A stretch of 64,000 nt of DNA. Source: Roseibium sp. TrichSKD4. Lineage in GTDB: Bacteria > Pseudomonadota > Alphaproteobacteria > Rhizobiales > Stappiaceae. The notes under the pieces are model-generated. The model saw only the letters and a program-made list of their open reading frames with translations, was not told the DNA's origin and made no database searches. Where the stretch lies: assembly GCF_000148725.1 (NCBI RefSeq), contig NZ_GL476318.1:1-64000 (forward strand), in the 5' to 3' direction. The stretch's first letter is position 1. Each line of letters opens with the position of its first letter. This document shows positions 16,947 through 29,775 of the stretch, in pieces. A program made the translations under genes and the position numbers.

Positions 16947-19352
16947 TCAGTGCCGCTCAACAAAGTTGTCGAGCACCTTCTTGCGGCCAGCCTTTTCAAA
17001 ATCAATCGTCAACTTGTTGCCCTCAATGGAAGCAATCGACCCATAGCCGAACTTGATGTGAAACACGCGCTCACCGAGGGAGAATGCCGATGGATCGTCG
17101 CTCACGGATTTGGCAACCAGTTCCCCCTCAATCGTCAACGGACCCTGCCGTTTGGCACGGGAGGATTTCAGGTCCTGACCATAACTGTTGCCAGACGACG
17201 TCTTGGCTCGTTGAGCCCGCTGCCAGCCGGGGGTGGAATAGCTGCCGCGCTCAAAGCTATCGGCCCGATCAAACCGCGACGGCCCATAGCCGCCACCGCC
17301 ATATCCACCATAGCTGGTGGAGGGCTCTGCGATTTCCACATGCTCTGCCGGCAATTCATCCAGAAAGCGTGACGGAATGGAGTTCTGCCACTGGCCATGA
17401 ATGCGGCGGTTTGAGGCAAAGTAGAGTTTGGCCCTCTTTCGCGCCCGCGTGATACCCACATAGGCAAGGCGGCGCTCTTCCTCAAGACCAGCCCGTCCGC
17501 TTTCATCCAGCGAGCGTTGATGCGGAAACAGCCCCTCTTCCCAACCCGGAAGGAAGACAGTGTCAAACTCCAGCCCCTTGGCAGAGTGCAGCGTCATAAT
17601 CGAGACAGCTTCCTGCTCATCCGCGCCATCGCGATCCATGACCAAGGAAATATGCTCCAGGAACCCCGCCATGGACTCAAACTCCTCCATGGAGCGAATA
17701 AGCTCCTTGAGGTTGTCCAGCCGCCCCGGCGCTTCAGCTGACCGGTCCTTGCGCCACATTTCCGTGTAACAGCTCTCGTCCAGAATGATTTCGGCAAGCT
17801 CGGTGTGCTTCATGGTCTCGAGCTGGCCGCGCCAGCGCTCAAAATCAACCAGAAGGTTTTTCAAAGTGTTGCGTGGCTTGGGCTTCAGCTCCTCCGTCTG
17901 GGAAAGCTGATCCGCCGCCTGCATCAACGGGATGCGATTGGCGCGTGCTAGGCCATGAACCAATTTCAAGCTGGCATCTCCCAACCCACGCTTGGGCGTG
18001 TTGACGATCCGCTCAAAAGCAAGGTCATAAGCGGGTTGAACGACACAGCGAAAGTAAGCCAGTGCATCGCGGATCTCCATCCGCTCATAAAAGCGAGGCC
18101 CGCCAATAACCCGATAGTTCAGCCCAAGGGTCACAAAGCGATCTTCAAACGAGCGCATCTGGAACGAAGCCCGCACGAGAATGGCGATCTGATTGAGCGA
18201 ATGCTCCTTGCCCTGCAGCGCTTGGATCTCGTCGCCAATCGTTCGGGCTTCTTCTTCTGAATCCCAAACGGAAGCGACCGATACCAGATCATGATCCGGC
18301 TCATGGAAATCCGTGAACAGCGTCTTGCCCAAACGCCCTTCGTTGTGGGCAATCAGATGAGACGCAGCGGCCAGAATATGACTGGTGGAGCGATAATTGC
18401 GCTCAAGACGCACCACTGTTGCGCCCTTGAAGTCATGTTCAAAGCGCAGGATGTTATCGACCTCGGCCCCGCGCCAGCCATAAATCGACTGGTCATCATC
18501 GCCCACACAACAAACATTCGGATTGCCCTGCGCCAACAGGCGCAGCCAGAGATACTGGGCAATATTGGTGTCCTGATACTCGTCCACCAGCATGTAGCGG
18601 AACCGCCGCTGATAGTTGGCCAGAACGTCCGGCTGGGTTTTGAACAAGGTGATGACATGCAACAGCAAATCACCAAAGTCGGCGGCATTCAGGATCGACA
18701 GCCGCTCCTGATATTCCTCATAGAGCTTGCGCCCCTTGCCATTGCCGAAAGCACGCGCCTCACCTTCAGGCACCTCGGATGGAGTCAGCGCCCGGTTTTT
18801 CCAGCCATCTATCAGCGAGGCAAAGGCACGCGCCGTCCAGCGTTTGTCATCCAAACCTTCCGCCTGAATGATCTGCTTCATCAGGCGTATTTGATCATCC
18901 GTATCCAATATGGAAAAGCCGGATTTCAGTCCAACCAGCTCGGCATGTTTGCGCAGGATTTTCATACAGATGGAGTGAAACGTGCCAAGCCACGACATGC
19001 CTTCAACACTACCGCCGATGAAGCCGGAAATCCGCTCCTTCATCTCCCGCGCAGCCTTGTTGGTGAAGGTCACAGCCAAAACTTCAAACGGCCGCGCATT
19101 GCCCGTTGCCAGAATATGCGCAATGCGGGTGGTCAAGACACGGGTCTTCCCAGTCCCGGCACCTGCAAGAACAAGAACCGGACCGTCAATTGTCTCCACC
19201 GCCAGCCTCTGCTCCGGATTCAACCCGTCCAGATAGGTCGGCGCCTGCCGTGCAGCCATCGCCCTTGCCGCAATACCCCCGCCTGTTGGCGCTGGAGTAT
19301 TTGCTGCAAACCGCGCTTGAGGAGCCTCATTAAACCCGTCCGGGTCAGTCAT
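16947..19352 (-). CDS. uvrD: UvrD/PcrA-type superfamily 1 DNA helicase
   Basis: About 801 residues. Walker A is AGAGTGKTRVL (near 63-73), motif II is LVDEYQDTN, motif III follows as GDDDQSIYGWRGA, and motif VI is LAYVGITRARKRAKL. The C-terminus (LGERVFHIKFGYGSIASIEGNKLTIDFEKAG) is the Tudor-like RNA-polymerase/DNA-binding tail typical of PcrA/UvrD. The protein is an ATP-driven 3'-5' helicase for nucleotide-excision and mismatch repair and for removing RecA or stalled polymerase. I start at ATG 19352 (MTDPDGFNEA); the frame is open to a TTG at 19400 but no ribosome-binding site supports it. A glycine/tyrosine-rich linker (YGGYGGGGYG) precedes the tail. Confidence 0.94.
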   Translation of the reverse strand: MTDPDGFNEAPQARFAANTPAPTGGGIAARAMAARQAPTYLDGLNPEQRLAVETIDGPVLVLAGAGTGKTRVLTTRIAHILATGNARPFEVLAVTFTNKAAREMKERISGFIGGSVEGMSWLGTFHSICMKILRKHAELVGLKSGFSILDTDDQIRLMKQIIQAEGLDDKRWTARAFASLIDGWKNRALTPSEVPEGEARAFGNGKGRKLYEEYQERLSILNAADFGDLLLHVITLFKTQPDVLANYQRRFRYMLVDEYQDTNIAQYLWLRLLAQGNPNVCCVGDDDQSIYGWRGAEVDNILRFEHDFKGATVVRLERNYRSTSHILAAASHLIAHNEGRLGKTLFTDFHEPDHDLVSVASVWDSEEEARTIGDEIQALQGKEHSLNQIAILVRASFQMRSFEDRFVTLGLNYRVIGGPRFYERMEIRDALAYFRCVVQPAYDLAFERIVNTPKRGLGDASLKLVHGLARANRIPLMQAADQLSQTEELKPKPRNTLKNLLVDFERWRGQLETMKHTELAEIILDESCYTEMWRKDRSAEAPGRLDNLKELIRSMEEFESMAGFLEHISLVMDRDGADEQEAVSIMTLHSAKGLEFDTVFLPGWEEGLFPHQRSLDESGRAGLEEERRLAYVGITRARKRAKLYFASNRRIHGQWQNSIPSRFLDELPAEHVEIAEPSTSYGGYGGGGYGPSRFDRADSFERGSYSTPGWQRAQRAKTSSGNSYGQDLKSSRAKRQGPLTIEGELVAKSVSDDPSAFSLGERVFHIKFGYGSIASIEGNKLTIDFEKAGRKKVLDNFVERH

Positions 19353-19490
19353 ATGAATTACCAGTTCTGTTGCTGCAGGTAGAGAACAATATAGCAACAA
19401 ATATGGGAAGAACGAGGCGGGGGAAAGAGTTTTCGCGGGAAAACTAAAGGCAAAGCCCGATCAATAAATCGAATACCAAACCACAAATTG

Positions 19491-19523
19491 AAAAACCGGA
19501 GGCAAAGCCGAACCCTTGCCTCC
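19491..19523 (-). terminator. Intrinsic terminator of the chemoreceptor gene
   Basis: On the minus strand a perfect eight-base stem GGAGGCAA / TTGCCTCC with a ten-base loop is followed by GGTTTTT, 26 bases after the chemoreceptor stop codon. Confidence 0.85.
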
Positions 19524-19548
19524 GTTCCCTCAATCGGAATAAACGCCC

Positions 19549-21609
19549 CTAAGCAGCCTGGTTCGCACGCACGCTGGAAAGGAACTGATTGACCGCAGAG
19601 TTCAGATCACCAGCAGCTTCGGACAAACGGTCCGCTGACTGGCTGACATCAGAGGTCTGTTGTTGTGTTTGGGAAATCGCTTCCGTAACACCCACAACAT
19701 TTTCAGAAGCAGAAGAACTGCCAGACGCAGCGATATTGATGCTGTGGGAGATCTCTCCAGTCGCCGCTTCCTGCTCTTCCACTGCAGCAGCAATCGCCCC
19801 AGTAACCTCCTGAACTTGGCTGATATGCCCCACAATTTCGCGAATGGCCTCGACAGCCCCTTTGGTGGAACCTTGAATGCCGCCAATTTGCGAGGAAATT
19901 TCGTCCGTCGCTCGCGCTGTTTGCTGCGAAAGTTCTTTCACCTCTGCCGCAACAACCGCAAAGCCCTTACCGGCGTCACCTGCCCGTGCCGCCTCAATCG
20001 TGGCATTCAAGGCCAGCAAATTGGTTTGCTCGGCAATCGCCCGGATCATCTCAACAACTTCACCAATCTTGTCGGCACTGTCTGCAAGACTGGACACATC
20101 CCGGTCTGTGGCTTGCGCACGTTCAGACGCGGTTGTCGAAATTTCGTTCGCCGTCATGGACTGACGGGAAATCTCCTTGATGGAAGCTGCTAATTCCGTG
20201 GCCGCCGACGCGACGGTTTGAACACTTGTCGAGGCTTCACCAGTCGAAGACTGTGCCGCAGAGGCTCTTCCGCTAGCCTCCTGCGCAATCGTGACCATCT
20301 GCTGGGCGACTTGACCCACAGACCGCGTCTCATTCTCCAGTTGACCTTGAACGCTCTGAACAGAAGCCTCAAAGCCTTGGATCAGGCTCTCAAGATAAGC
20401 TTGACGCTCTGCATCAGCTTCACGCGCTTTAGCCGCATCCGCTTCCAACTTCTTCTGCTGAAGCATGTTGCTGCGGAAGACCTCTGTCGCCCTTGCAATC
20501 TCGCCAATCTCATCAGGACGAGACTGGAAAGGGACTTTGACTTCAAGATTGCCCTGAGACATCTCCGAAACAATGGTTTTTTGTTTCGCAAGAATACCGA
20601 TCACACTCCTCAGTTGAACGAACACAATCGCACTGGAAATGAGAAATACGACGACACTGACGACCGCCAGAATTGCGATGTGATTTTTTAGGCCTGCAAT
20701 ATCGGCGTCAGCAGCAGCTTCTGCCCTGTGGATAAGCTCATCAGAAACGTTTTTTAGGGCATCTAAACGCTCTGTAGAAGCGGCAAACCACTCACTAGCC
20801 GTTATAACTTTCGGATCTTCAGTCGAAGGCAAGTCCTGAATAAGTTTTCGCCATTCTTGAACTTTGGCTACAATAGGATTTTGCATCTCAGATTCATAGA
20901 TCTTTTTATGATCTTTGAGCGCTATTGCTTTGAACTCATCAAGATACGCCTTTTCACCTCCATACCAAACCAACATATCCTTGTAGAGATCAAGATCGAC
21001 CGTTTTGTTTTTTTCAAAACTGGACAGCAAAGTGACAACCTTTGCACGCTCTAACCCACCAGATTCTTTCGCCTCGATCAGCGGAAGATAAGGCAGCAAC
21101 TCGGCCGAAATCATTGGAGACGGTGAAGCTTCAACGCTAATTCCAATCAAGTGAATTAGTTCCTTGATTTCCGAAGAATACTTTTTCGTGACAGCGATAA
21201 CATCAAAAGTTTTGCTATCTACTTTTTTACGCACATTTTCGACTTCATGAACAGCTTGAGCAACGTGGTTGAGTTCTTTAAGGAGGTATTTGTCGCTAAT
21301 ATCTGCAGTTGCCAAGTGGCCGTCAAAAACCGCTATGATACTGTCGGTTGAACTGCGTTGTTGCTTCAGTTCCGAAACGTTTGCTTCCTCATAGTCACTG
21401 TTAATCCAAGCAACTGTGAGGCCGCGCTCCTTCTGCAATTCGTGAATGACGTTTCCGGCATCCTCCGCGATCCTCGTCAAGGACGGCATATAGGCATGCC
21501 TCGACAACTCTACGTATTTCTCACCGAGCGCCACACCTGCAAATACGACTACGGCCAGAAGTGGAATAAGAGCTAGGCTCAAGACCTGTATCTTTATACG
21601 TTGAAACAT
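19549..21609 (-). CDS. Methyl-accepting chemotaxis protein with NIT sensor domain
   Basis: 686 residues: N-terminal membrane helix ([20 protein letters not shown]), a periplasmic helical domain of about 290 residues with the NIT signature [26 protein letters not shown], a second helix ([21 protein letters not shown]), HAMP, and the cytoplasmic signalling coil with the conserved hairpin tip [40 protein letters not shown] (split here only for description). NIT domains are named for nitrate/nitrite sensing; the ligand here is not proven. It should signal to CheW/CheA, none of which is nearby. ATG 21609 has GAGG upstream. The sensor half is clearly richer in A+T than the signalling half. Confidence 0.93.
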   Translation of the reverse strand: MFQRIKIQVLSLALIPLLAVVVFAGVALGEKYVELSRHAYMPSLTRIAEDAGNVIHELQKERGLTVAWINSDYEEANVSELKQQRSSTDSIIAVFDGHLATADISDKYLLKELNHVAQAVHEVENVRKKVDSKTFDVIAVTKKYSSEIKELIHLIGISVEASPSPMISAELLPYLPLIEAKESGGLERAKVVTLLSSFEKNKTVDLDLYKDMLVWYGGEKAYLDEFKAIALKDHKKIYESEMQNPIVAKVQEWRKLIQDLPSTEDPKVITASEWFAASTERLDALKNVSDELIHRAEAAADADIAGLKNHIAILAVVSVVVFLISSAIVFVQLRSVIGILAKQKTIVSEMSQGNLEVKVPFQSRPDEIGEIARATEVFRSNMLQQKKLEADAAKAREADAERQAYLESLIQGFEASVQSVQGQLENETRSVGQVAQQMVTIAQEASGRASAAQSSTGEASTSVQTVASAATELAASIKEISRQSMTANEISTTASERAQATDRDVSSLADSADKIGEVVEMIRAIAEQTNLLALNATIEAARAGDAGKGFAVVAAEVKELSQQTARATDEISSQIGGIQGSTKGAVEAIREIVGHISQVQEVTGAIAAAVEEQEAATGEISHSINIAASGSSSASENVVGVTEAISQTQQQTSDVSQSADRLSEAAGDLNSAVNQFLSSVRANQAA

Positions 21610-21810
21610 GTTGACCTCTTGATGCAAGATTTGCCTAACTTTAGGTCAACTCCGATTACTTAAAAATTAATAACACGAGAGAGCGATATTTATTATTTCG
21701 TCAAAATTGTATATATTGACGCTATTTTGTAATATTCGAAAGAACTTTATGCTATTTCTGCTCAACTAAATTGCCATTAGCGACACAATAATACATGCAC
21801 TACGATGTAA

Positions 21811-24003
<2,193 letters not shown>

Positions 24004-24063
24004 CTATAAACGCTGCACGGTCACTGGAATTAGATTTAAGCCACTCGGCGCAATCGGGAAAGA

Positions 24064-25734
24064 TCAGGATGCTGCTTCGTGTATGAGTTTTCGCGCAGCC
24101 GCCCGAGCTTCCTCGGTAATGGTGCTCCCGGCGAGCATGCGCGCAATTTCTTCACTGCGGTGCTCATCATCAATCCGTTTGACACGGGTTGCCATGCGCT
24201 CCGGCGCGGTCTCTTCCTTGGCAATCAGGAAATGCCCTGCAGCCCTCGCCGCCACCTGCGGCGCGTGCGTGACAGTGAGCACCTGAACGGAGCTTGCAAG
24301 CCGTGCAAGGCGCACGCCGATGGCTTCGGCCACAGCACCGCCAACACCCGTATCAATCTCGTCAAAGACAAGCGTCGGCGCAGACCCCTTGTCCGCCAGC
24401 GCGACCTTTAGCGCCAAGAGAAACCGGGACAGTTCGCCGCCAGAGGCAACCTTCATCATCGGACCCGGTTTGGTACCGGGGTTTGTCTGTACATGGAACT
24501 CAAGCTCATCAATGCCGGAGCGCGAGGGCGTCTCCGCATTGCTGGTCATTTCAACGATGAATCTTGCCCGTTCCAGTTTCAAGGCTGGCAACTCATCAAG
24601 AACAGCCTTTTCCAGCGCACGCGCGGCCTTTTCGCGCTTGGTGGAGAGCTTCAGAGCCTTCTGGTCAAAGGCATCGCGAGCCTTGCGCGCTGCCTCATGG
24701 AGCGCGGACAATTTGTCCTCGCCCGCATCAAGGTCTGCGAGATCCACTGCCATCCGCTCACACAGCGGCGACAATTCCTCGACCGGGACGGAAAACTTTC
24801 GCGATGCAGCCCGGAGCGCAAACAAGCGCTCTTCTACGCTCTCCAGTTCACGTGGATCGAAGTCCGTCTCCCGCAAGGCGCTTTCCAATCCGCCGCGAGC
24901 ATCTTCCAGATAGTCAAGTGCAGAGGCCAGCGCACTGACAGGCGCTCCCAACAAATCCGGAACATCATCCGCCTTGCGTTCCATTCGGCGCAAAAGGCTG
25001 GCAAGTTCCGGGATCGGTGAGGCATTGCCATTGAGCGTCTCGAAGGCTTCATTGAGGTCGCCTGCGATCTTCTCAACCTTCATCATGGTGGCGCGTCGTT
25101 CGGCAAGCTCCTCTTCCTCGCCGGACTGAGGAGCAAGTGCGCTCAATTCTTCAACTGACGCCTTCAGGTAATCAGCTTCCTTGCGCGCTGTCTCTATGCG
25201 TGCCTCGTGATCCTTGACGGATTTTTCGGCCATTTTGAACGCTGAATAGGCCGATGCCACGCCATCCGCTTCACCCTGCAGCCAACCGAAAAGGTCAACC
25301 AGCTCACGGTGCGATTCCGGGTCCACCAGCGCACGGTCATCGTGCTGACCATGAATTTCGACCAGCAGATTGCCCGCCTGACGCATCAAGCCTGCGCTTA
25401 CCGGCTGATCGTTGATGAATGCCCGTGTCCGCCCATCAGAGGCCTGAACCCGGCGCAAGATCACATCGCTATCGTCGGAAATGTCGTTTTCAGACAGAAA
25501 AGTTCGAACGGGATGCGCCATCGGCACATCAAACACCGCTGTGACCTGACCTTGCCGTTCGCCATGGCGCACTAAATCGGCATCCCCTCGCCCGCCAAGG
25601 GCAAGGGCCAGTGAGTCCAAAAGAATAGATTTGCCAGCACCCGTTTCCCCGGTCAGCACAGACATGCCTTCAGAGAACTCAAGGTCGAGGCGGTCAATCA
25701 GGACAATGTCGCGAATGGCCAGGTTGGCCAGCAT
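24064..25734 (-). CDS. recN: DNA repair protein RecN
   Basis: 556 residues, an SMC-like ATPase. The N-terminus reads MLANLAIRDIVLIDRLDLEFSEGM, then Walker A LTGETGAGKSILLDSLALALGGR; two coiled-coil arms flank a short centre; the C-terminal half carries the ABC signature VASGGELSRFLLALKVAL, Walker B PTLVFDEIDTGVGG, and the D/H-loop region VQVLTVTHAPQVAARA. RecN acts early at DNA double-strand breaks, tethering ends in a RecA-dependent manner. It follows bamD after 40 bases, an order conserved in alphaproteobacteria. Confidence 0.97.
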   Translation of the reverse strand: MLANLAIRDIVLIDRLDLEFSEGMSVLTGETGAGKSILLDSLALALGGRGDADLVRHGERQGQVTAVFDVPMAHPVRTFLSENDISDDSDVILRRVQASDGRTRAFINDQPVSAGLMRQAGNLLVEIHGQHDDRALVDPESHRELVDLFGWLQGEADGVASAYSAFKMAEKSVKDHEARIETARKEADYLKASVEELSALAPQSGEEEELAERRATMMKVEKIAGDLNEAFETLNGNASPIPELASLLRRMERKADDVPDLLGAPVSALASALDYLEDARGGLESALRETDFDPRELESVEERLFALRAASRKFSVPVEELSPLCERMAVDLADLDAGEDKLSALHEAARKARDAFDQKALKLSTKREKAARALEKAVLDELPALKLERARFIVEMTSNAETPSRSGIDELEFHVQTNPGTKPGPMMKVASGGELSRFLLALKVALADKGSAPTLVFDEIDTGVGGAVAEAIGVRLARLASSVQVLTVTHAPQVAARAAGHFLIAKEETAPERMATRVKRIDDEHRSEEIARMLAGSTITEEARAAARKLIHEAAS

Positions 25735-25774
25735 GAAACGGCTCCGGATCAGATCTCAAGACAGAATCACAGGA

Positions 25775-26641
25775 TCAGAAGACGTTAATATCCTTGAATG
25801 CACGACTGATCCAGCTGCCAGAGTCTTCAGATGGTTCATAGCCACCTTCATTCAACAGGGAATATGCATCCTTGTACCACTGGGTATCCGGGAAATTGTG
25901 CCCAAGAACAGCAGCTGCGGTCTGCGCTTCATTCACAACACCAAGCGCAAAATAGGCTTCAGTCAGGCGGAACAAGGCCTCTTCAACATGGCGAGTTGTC
26001 TGGTACTGCAGAACCACCGTCTTGAAACGGTTGATACCGGCAATGTAGTTGCGCTTTTTCAGGTAGTAGCGCCCGACCTGCATTTCCTTACCGGCCAGCT
26101 GATCCTTGACCGCAATCAGCTTGGTTTCTGCATCCGGTGAATACTCAGAATCGGGATAGCGCTGCAGGAGTTCTGAATAGGCCGAGGCTGCCTTGCGGGT
26201 CACTGCCTGATCACGAGAAATGTCCGGCATCTGCTTGAAGTAGCTCTGACCGATAATATAGAGCGCGTAGGCAGAATCGTCATTGCCCGGATAGAGCGTC
26301 ACAAAGCGCTGAGCAGCGTTGATCGCCTCGGGGTACTTGCCACGGCTGTAGTTGATATATGCCATGTTGACGAGGGATTTCTTGGCGTATTCAGAATAGG
26401 GATAGAGCTTGTCGAGCTGCTGGAACTTCGCGTCCGCGTCCTTCAGCTTGCCTTGAGCCCGCAGAGCCAAGCCTTCATTGTAAAGAACTTCCGGCGGCGT
26501 ATCATCCAGCGCGAAGTCTTCTGTGTCCTTGGTGGAAGAACAAGCTGCAAGCCCGAGCGGGATCGTCAACGCCATAATTTTCAGAGCTGAAGTCAGCCCC
26601 CAGTTCCGACCGCTTGCCAACCGTCTGTCCTTCACGTTCAC
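25775..26641 (-). CDS. bamD: Outer membrane assembly lipoprotein BamD
   Basis: 288 residues. A signal peptide ends in the lipobox LGLAAC-SSTKD, so the mature protein starts at the lipidated cysteine, and five TPR-like repeats follow (PPEVLYNEGLALRAQGKLKDADAKF; YAKKSLVNMAYINYSRGKYPEAINAAQRFV; and so on). BamD is the essential partner of BamA in inserting beta-barrel proteins into the outer membrane. Start: the frame is open to a TTG at 26647, but AGGAG is seven bases upstream of the GTG at 26641 and only one base from the TTG, so GTG is chosen. It lies between lpxC and recN, so lipid A synthesis and outer membrane assembly are neighbours. Confidence 0.96.
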   Translation of the reverse strand: MNVKDRRLASGRNWGLTSALKIMALTIPLGLAACSSTKDTEDFALDDTPPEVLYNEGLALRAQGKLKDADAKFQQLDKLYPYSEYAKKSLVNMAYINYSRGKYPEAINAAQRFVTLYPGNDDSAYALYIIGQSYFKQMPDISRDQAVTRKAASAYSELLQRYPDSEYSPDAETKLIAVKDQLAGKEMQVGRYYLKKRNYIAGINRFKTVVLQYQTTRHVEEALFRLTEAYFALGVVNEAQTAAAVLGHNFPDTQWYKDAYSLLNEGGYEPSEDSGSWISRAFKDINVF

Positions 26642-26819
26642 AATCAAGCTCCTCGCCGCACGCCGTACTCATCACTTCTTCCAGCGCATGCGGTTGTACG
26701 CAAAACCTTCTGTCGAGGGAAGTGTTTACCGGAAAGCATTATCCGCCACCATGCCCCGTAAGAGCATCTGGGCTTTTTTTTAAGCAATTTTGTGGCAGCG
26801 AGACGTAATCGCGAAAAGT

Positions 26820-27758
26820 TCAGGATACGTCAGGACCGAATGCGGCAGCTGCCAGACCCGGAGTTGCCTGACTGTGCGCCCGGTAGACTGGTGCTTCAAC
26901 GATCTCATAGGCGGAGCTGTCTTCAAACAGCTTTTCCAGGATCGCATGGTTCAACTTGTGACCGCCCTTGAAGGAGCGGTAAAGACCCAACATCGGCAAA
27001 CCTGCCAGCGCCAGATCACCAACGGCGTCCAGCGCCTTGTGACGTGCAAATTCATCCGGCCAGCGCGTGCCTTCCGGATTGAGGACCTTGTCTTCGGAAA
27101 TGGCCACGGAGTTCTCAAGGGAAGAGCCCAGCGCAAAGCCCATCTTCCAGAGCTTCTCAACGTCGCTCACATAGCCAAAGGTCCGTGCGCGGCAAAGTTC
27201 ATTGCAAAACACATCCGGCGTCATGTCCGCAGCAAAACGCTGCCGGCCAATGAGCGGTGTGTCGAAATCAATTGTAATGTCATAAGACGTGCGATCATTC
27301 GGCACCAGCTCACACCAAGCGGACCCATTGTCGACACGAACCGTCTTTTTCACGCGAATGTAGCGACGACCGCGGTCAAGACGCTTGAGACCAGCCTGCT
27401 TGATAGCTTCCACAAACGCAACGCTGCTGCCATCCATGATTGGCATTTCCGGACCGTCAAGCTCGGCGATCACATTATCGACACCAAGACCTGCCAAGGC
27501 TGCCATCAGATGTTCAACAGTCGACACACCATCTTTGGACGGATCAGACAAAACAGTGCAAAGCGCGGTGGCTGTGACCTTATTCCAGAGGGCAGGCACT
27601 TCAGAGTTGGCTTCATCATCGGTCCGCTGGAAAACCACACCGGTGTTCGCGTCAGCCGGGATCAGCGTCAATGTTGCCGGCTTGCCGGAATGAACACCGA
27701 TACCCTCAAGGGTAACTTGTTGCGCAAGTGTTGTCTGGCGGTCGATATGTTTACTCAT
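26820..27758 (-). CDS. lpxC: UDP-3-O-acyl-N-acetylglucosamine deacetylase
   Basis: 312 residues from ATG 27758 (MSKHIDRQTTLAQQVTLEGIGVHSGKPATL). Zinc ligands are visible as His in VEHLMAALAGLG and in KGGHKLNHAI, with the Asp of ALDAVGDLAL. LpxC catalyses the committed step of lipid A synthesis in the cytoplasm. The same frame is open 110 codons further upstream through an intergenic zone and a strong terminator stem, which are not part of the gene. It is separated from ftsZ by 250 bases that include that terminator, so it probably has its own promoter. LpxC abundance is often set by proteolysis; the C-terminus here ends PGLAAAAFGPDVS. Confidence 0.97.
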   Translation of the reverse strand: MSKHIDRQTTLAQQVTLEGIGVHSGKPATLTLIPADANTGVVFQRTDDEANSEVPALWNKVTATALCTVLSDPSKDGVSTVEHLMAALAGLGVDNVIAELDGPEMPIMDGSSVAFVEAIKQAGLKRLDRGRRYIRVKKTVRVDNGSAWCELVPNDRTSYDITIDFDTPLIGRQRFAADMTPDVFCNELCRARTFGYVSDVEKLWKMGFALGSSLENSVAISEDKVLNPEGTRWPDEFARHKALDAVGDLALAGLPMLGLYRSFKGGHKLNHAILEKLFEDSSAYEIVEAPVYRAHSQATPGLAAAAFGPDVS

Positions 27759-27945
27759 TAAGCCCCAGCCCTTTCGAAGCGCGATCACTTTTACGGTCCG
27801 ATACGATTGCAATAAGGAACTGTTAACAATCGCGATGGTGGGAACATAACCGCACACACTCCAAGAGCGAAATAAAGCTTTATTACGCTTTGTAACGCTG
27901 TGTATTTCTGCAAGCGTCTGAGAAACAAAGAGTTTTCTCACAAAG

Positions 27946-27977
27946 AAAAACGGACTGAAACAAAATGTTTCAGTCCG
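27946..27977 (-). terminator. Intrinsic terminator after ftsZ
   Basis: A perfect 11-base stem CGGACTGAAAC / GTTTCAGTCCG with a five-base loop, followed on the minus strand by TTTTTC. It lies 31 bases beyond the ftsZ stop codon and marks the end of the division/cell-wall transcript. Confidence 0.93.
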
Positions 27978-28008
27978 TCCTTCGGGGAAGCGGGGCAACT
28001 TCAGCGAA

Positions 28009-29775
28009 TCAATTCGCCTGACGGCGCAGGAATGCCGGAATCTCCAGCTGCTCATCATCTGGTTGGGACAACGGCTTGGGAGCGGCACGGCCTGTCATGT
28101 CCAGCTGACCAGCAGCACCATGCGGCTGCGGGCGCGGTTGACGCTGAACCGGAGCCGGTGCTGGAGCTTGTTCCATATGCGGGTGACCCTGCGGAGTCAC
28201 AGTTGGCGCTGGAGCGGCAACTTCACCATGCTCGTCATGCTCATCTTCAGCACGGCCAAAACCACTGGCAAGACGACGCAGCAAGCCCATCGGGCGACGC
28301 TCGTCATCATGCTCATCGTGCTCACCATTCATTGGAGCCTGTGGAGCTTGAGCTTGCGGAGCCTGAAGCGGAGCTTCATCAGACTGTTTCGCCATCATCT
28401 CACGCTGAGCAATGGGCGGAAAGTCTTCAACACGCGGCATGCGCGGGGCAACTTCATGCTGCTCGGCAACCGGCGGGATATATGGCTTGCTGACAGCTTC
28501 TTCCTGCGCAACCGGAGCAGCTGGCTCCTCATCCATGTCCATCATTGGAGTAGGAGTTGCCATTGAGGCAGCAGAAGGCTGCACCCGTTTGATTTCAACA
28601 TCCGGGTCAGTTGCAGCTGCCACCGGCTTCGGCTCCGGGATCGCCAGTTCTGCTTCCAAAGACGCCACGGCTTTTGCTGCAGCTTCTTCAGAGCGAACAG
28701 TTGCAACCGGGCTGACTGGTGCGGAAGTCTGTACGGAAACAGGCTTGGCAGGTTCTGATTTTGCGATGGTCTGAGTTACCGTGTCTGGACTGGCAAAATC
28801 GGCGAGCAGCTCATGCTCGATACCCGTTGCAACAACAGACACGCGGATGATGCCATCAAGGCTTTCATCGAAGGTCGCGCCGAGAATGATGTTGGCATCG
28901 GCATCCACTTCTTCGCGAATGCGTGTTGCTGCTTCATCAACTTCAAACAGGGTCAGGTCATTGCCGCCCGTGATCGAGATGAGAAGGCCGCGTGCACCCT
29001 TCATGGACGACTCGTCGAGAAGCGGATTAGCAATGGCAGCTTCAGCAGCTTGCTGAGCACGCTTTTCACCAGAGGCTTCACCAGTGCCCATCATCGCCTT
29101 GCCCATACCGCGCATAACAGAACGCACGTCAGCAAAGTCGAGGTTGATGAGGCCTTCCTTGACCATCAGGTCAGTGATGCAGGCAACGCCGGAGTAGAGG
29201 ACCTGGTCCGCCATGGCGAACGCATCGGCAAACGTGGTTTGCGCATTGGCGATCCGGAACAGATTCTGGTTCGGAATGACAATGAGCGTATCGACGTTAC
29301 GCTGCAGTTCTTCAATGCCGGAATCGGCGATGCGCATGCGGCGCGCACCTTCAAACTGGAATGGTTTGGTGACAACACCAACTGTCAGGATGCCCTGCTC
29401 GCGAGCAGCGCGTGCGATAACAGGCGCAGCGCCTGTGCCAGTGCCACCACCCATACCGGCAGTGATGAACACCATGTGCGATCCGGACAGGTGATCGTTG
29501 ATCTCGTCGATCACTTCTTCAGCTGCAGCTGAGCCAACTTCCGGCTGAGACCCGGCGCCAAGGCCTTCGGTCACGGCAACGCCCATCTGGACGAGGCGTT
29601 CAGAGTGGTTCATTGCAAGCGCCTGGGCATCTGTGTTGGCAACGACAAAGTCGCAGCCCTGCAGCCCGGCAGTGATCATGTTGTTGACGGCGTTACCGCC
29701 TGCGCCACCCACACCAAAGACCGTGATGCGCGGCTTCAGCTCCTGGATATCAGGCATCTTCAGGTTGATGGTCAT
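28009..29775 (-). CDS. ftsZ: Cell division protein FtsZ (long-linker form)
   Basis: 588 residues from ATG 29775 ([34 protein letters not shown]). The tubulin signature [16 protein letters not shown] binds GTP, and the T7 loop [11 protein letters not shown] supplies the catalytic Asp to the next subunit. After about residue 320 comes a ~250-residue disordered linker rich in Ala, Pro, Glu and His with two EHDEH motifs, then the conserved C-terminal peptide [14 protein letters not shown] that binds FtsA. FtsZ forms the ring that places the septum. GAGGAA precedes the chosen ATG; however, the frame is open 32 codons more to an ATG five bases after the ftsA stop, giving an acidic extension of uncertain reality. 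Confidence 0.97.
   Translation of the reverse strand: MTINLKMPDIQELKPRITVFGVGGAGGNAVNNMITAGLQGCDFVVANTDAQALAMNHSERLVQMGVAVTEGLGAGSQPEVGSAAAEEVIDEINDHLSGSHMVFITAGMGGGTGTGAAPVIARAAREQGILTVGVVTKPFQFEGARRMRIADSGIEELQRNVDTLIVIPNQNLFRIANAQTTFADAFAMADQVLYSGVACITDLMVKEGLINLDFADVRSVMRGMGKAMMGTGEASGEKRAQQAAEAAIANPLLDESSMKGARGLLISITGGNDLTLFEVDEAATRIREEVDADANIILGATFDESLDGIIRVSVVATGIEHELLADFASPDTVTQTIAKSEPAKPVSVQTSAPVSPVATVRSEEAAAKAVASLEAELAIPEPKPVAAATDPDVEIKRVQPSAASMATPTPMMDMDEEPAAPVAQEEAVSKPYIPPVAEQHEVAPRMPRVEDFPPIAQREMMAKQSDEAPLQAPQAQAPQAPMNGEHDEHDDERRPMGLLRRLASGFGRAEDEHDEHGEVAAPAPTVTPQGHPHMEQAPAPAPVQRQPRPQPHGAAGQLDMTGRAAPKPLSQPDDEQLEIPAFLRRQAN

Noticed and set aside
18291-19382. Plus-strand 363-codon frame antisense to the UvrD/PcrA gene
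   Set aside because: Same reason: shadow of a certain helicase gene; no ribosome-binding site or domain.
26752-26780. GCCC...GGGC followed by eight T on the plus strand as a terminator
   Set aside because: The stem is only four bases, the loop is long, and no plus-strand gene precedes it; the T-run lies on the wrong strand for lpxC.
26790-27761. Plus-strand 323-codon frame antisense to lpxC
   Set aside because: Shadow of lpxC; no protein-like composition.
27759-28088. 110-codon N-terminal extension of lpxC
   Set aside because: It would run back through the strong ftsZ terminator and into ftsZ; the family start MSKHIDRQTTL fits ATG 27758.
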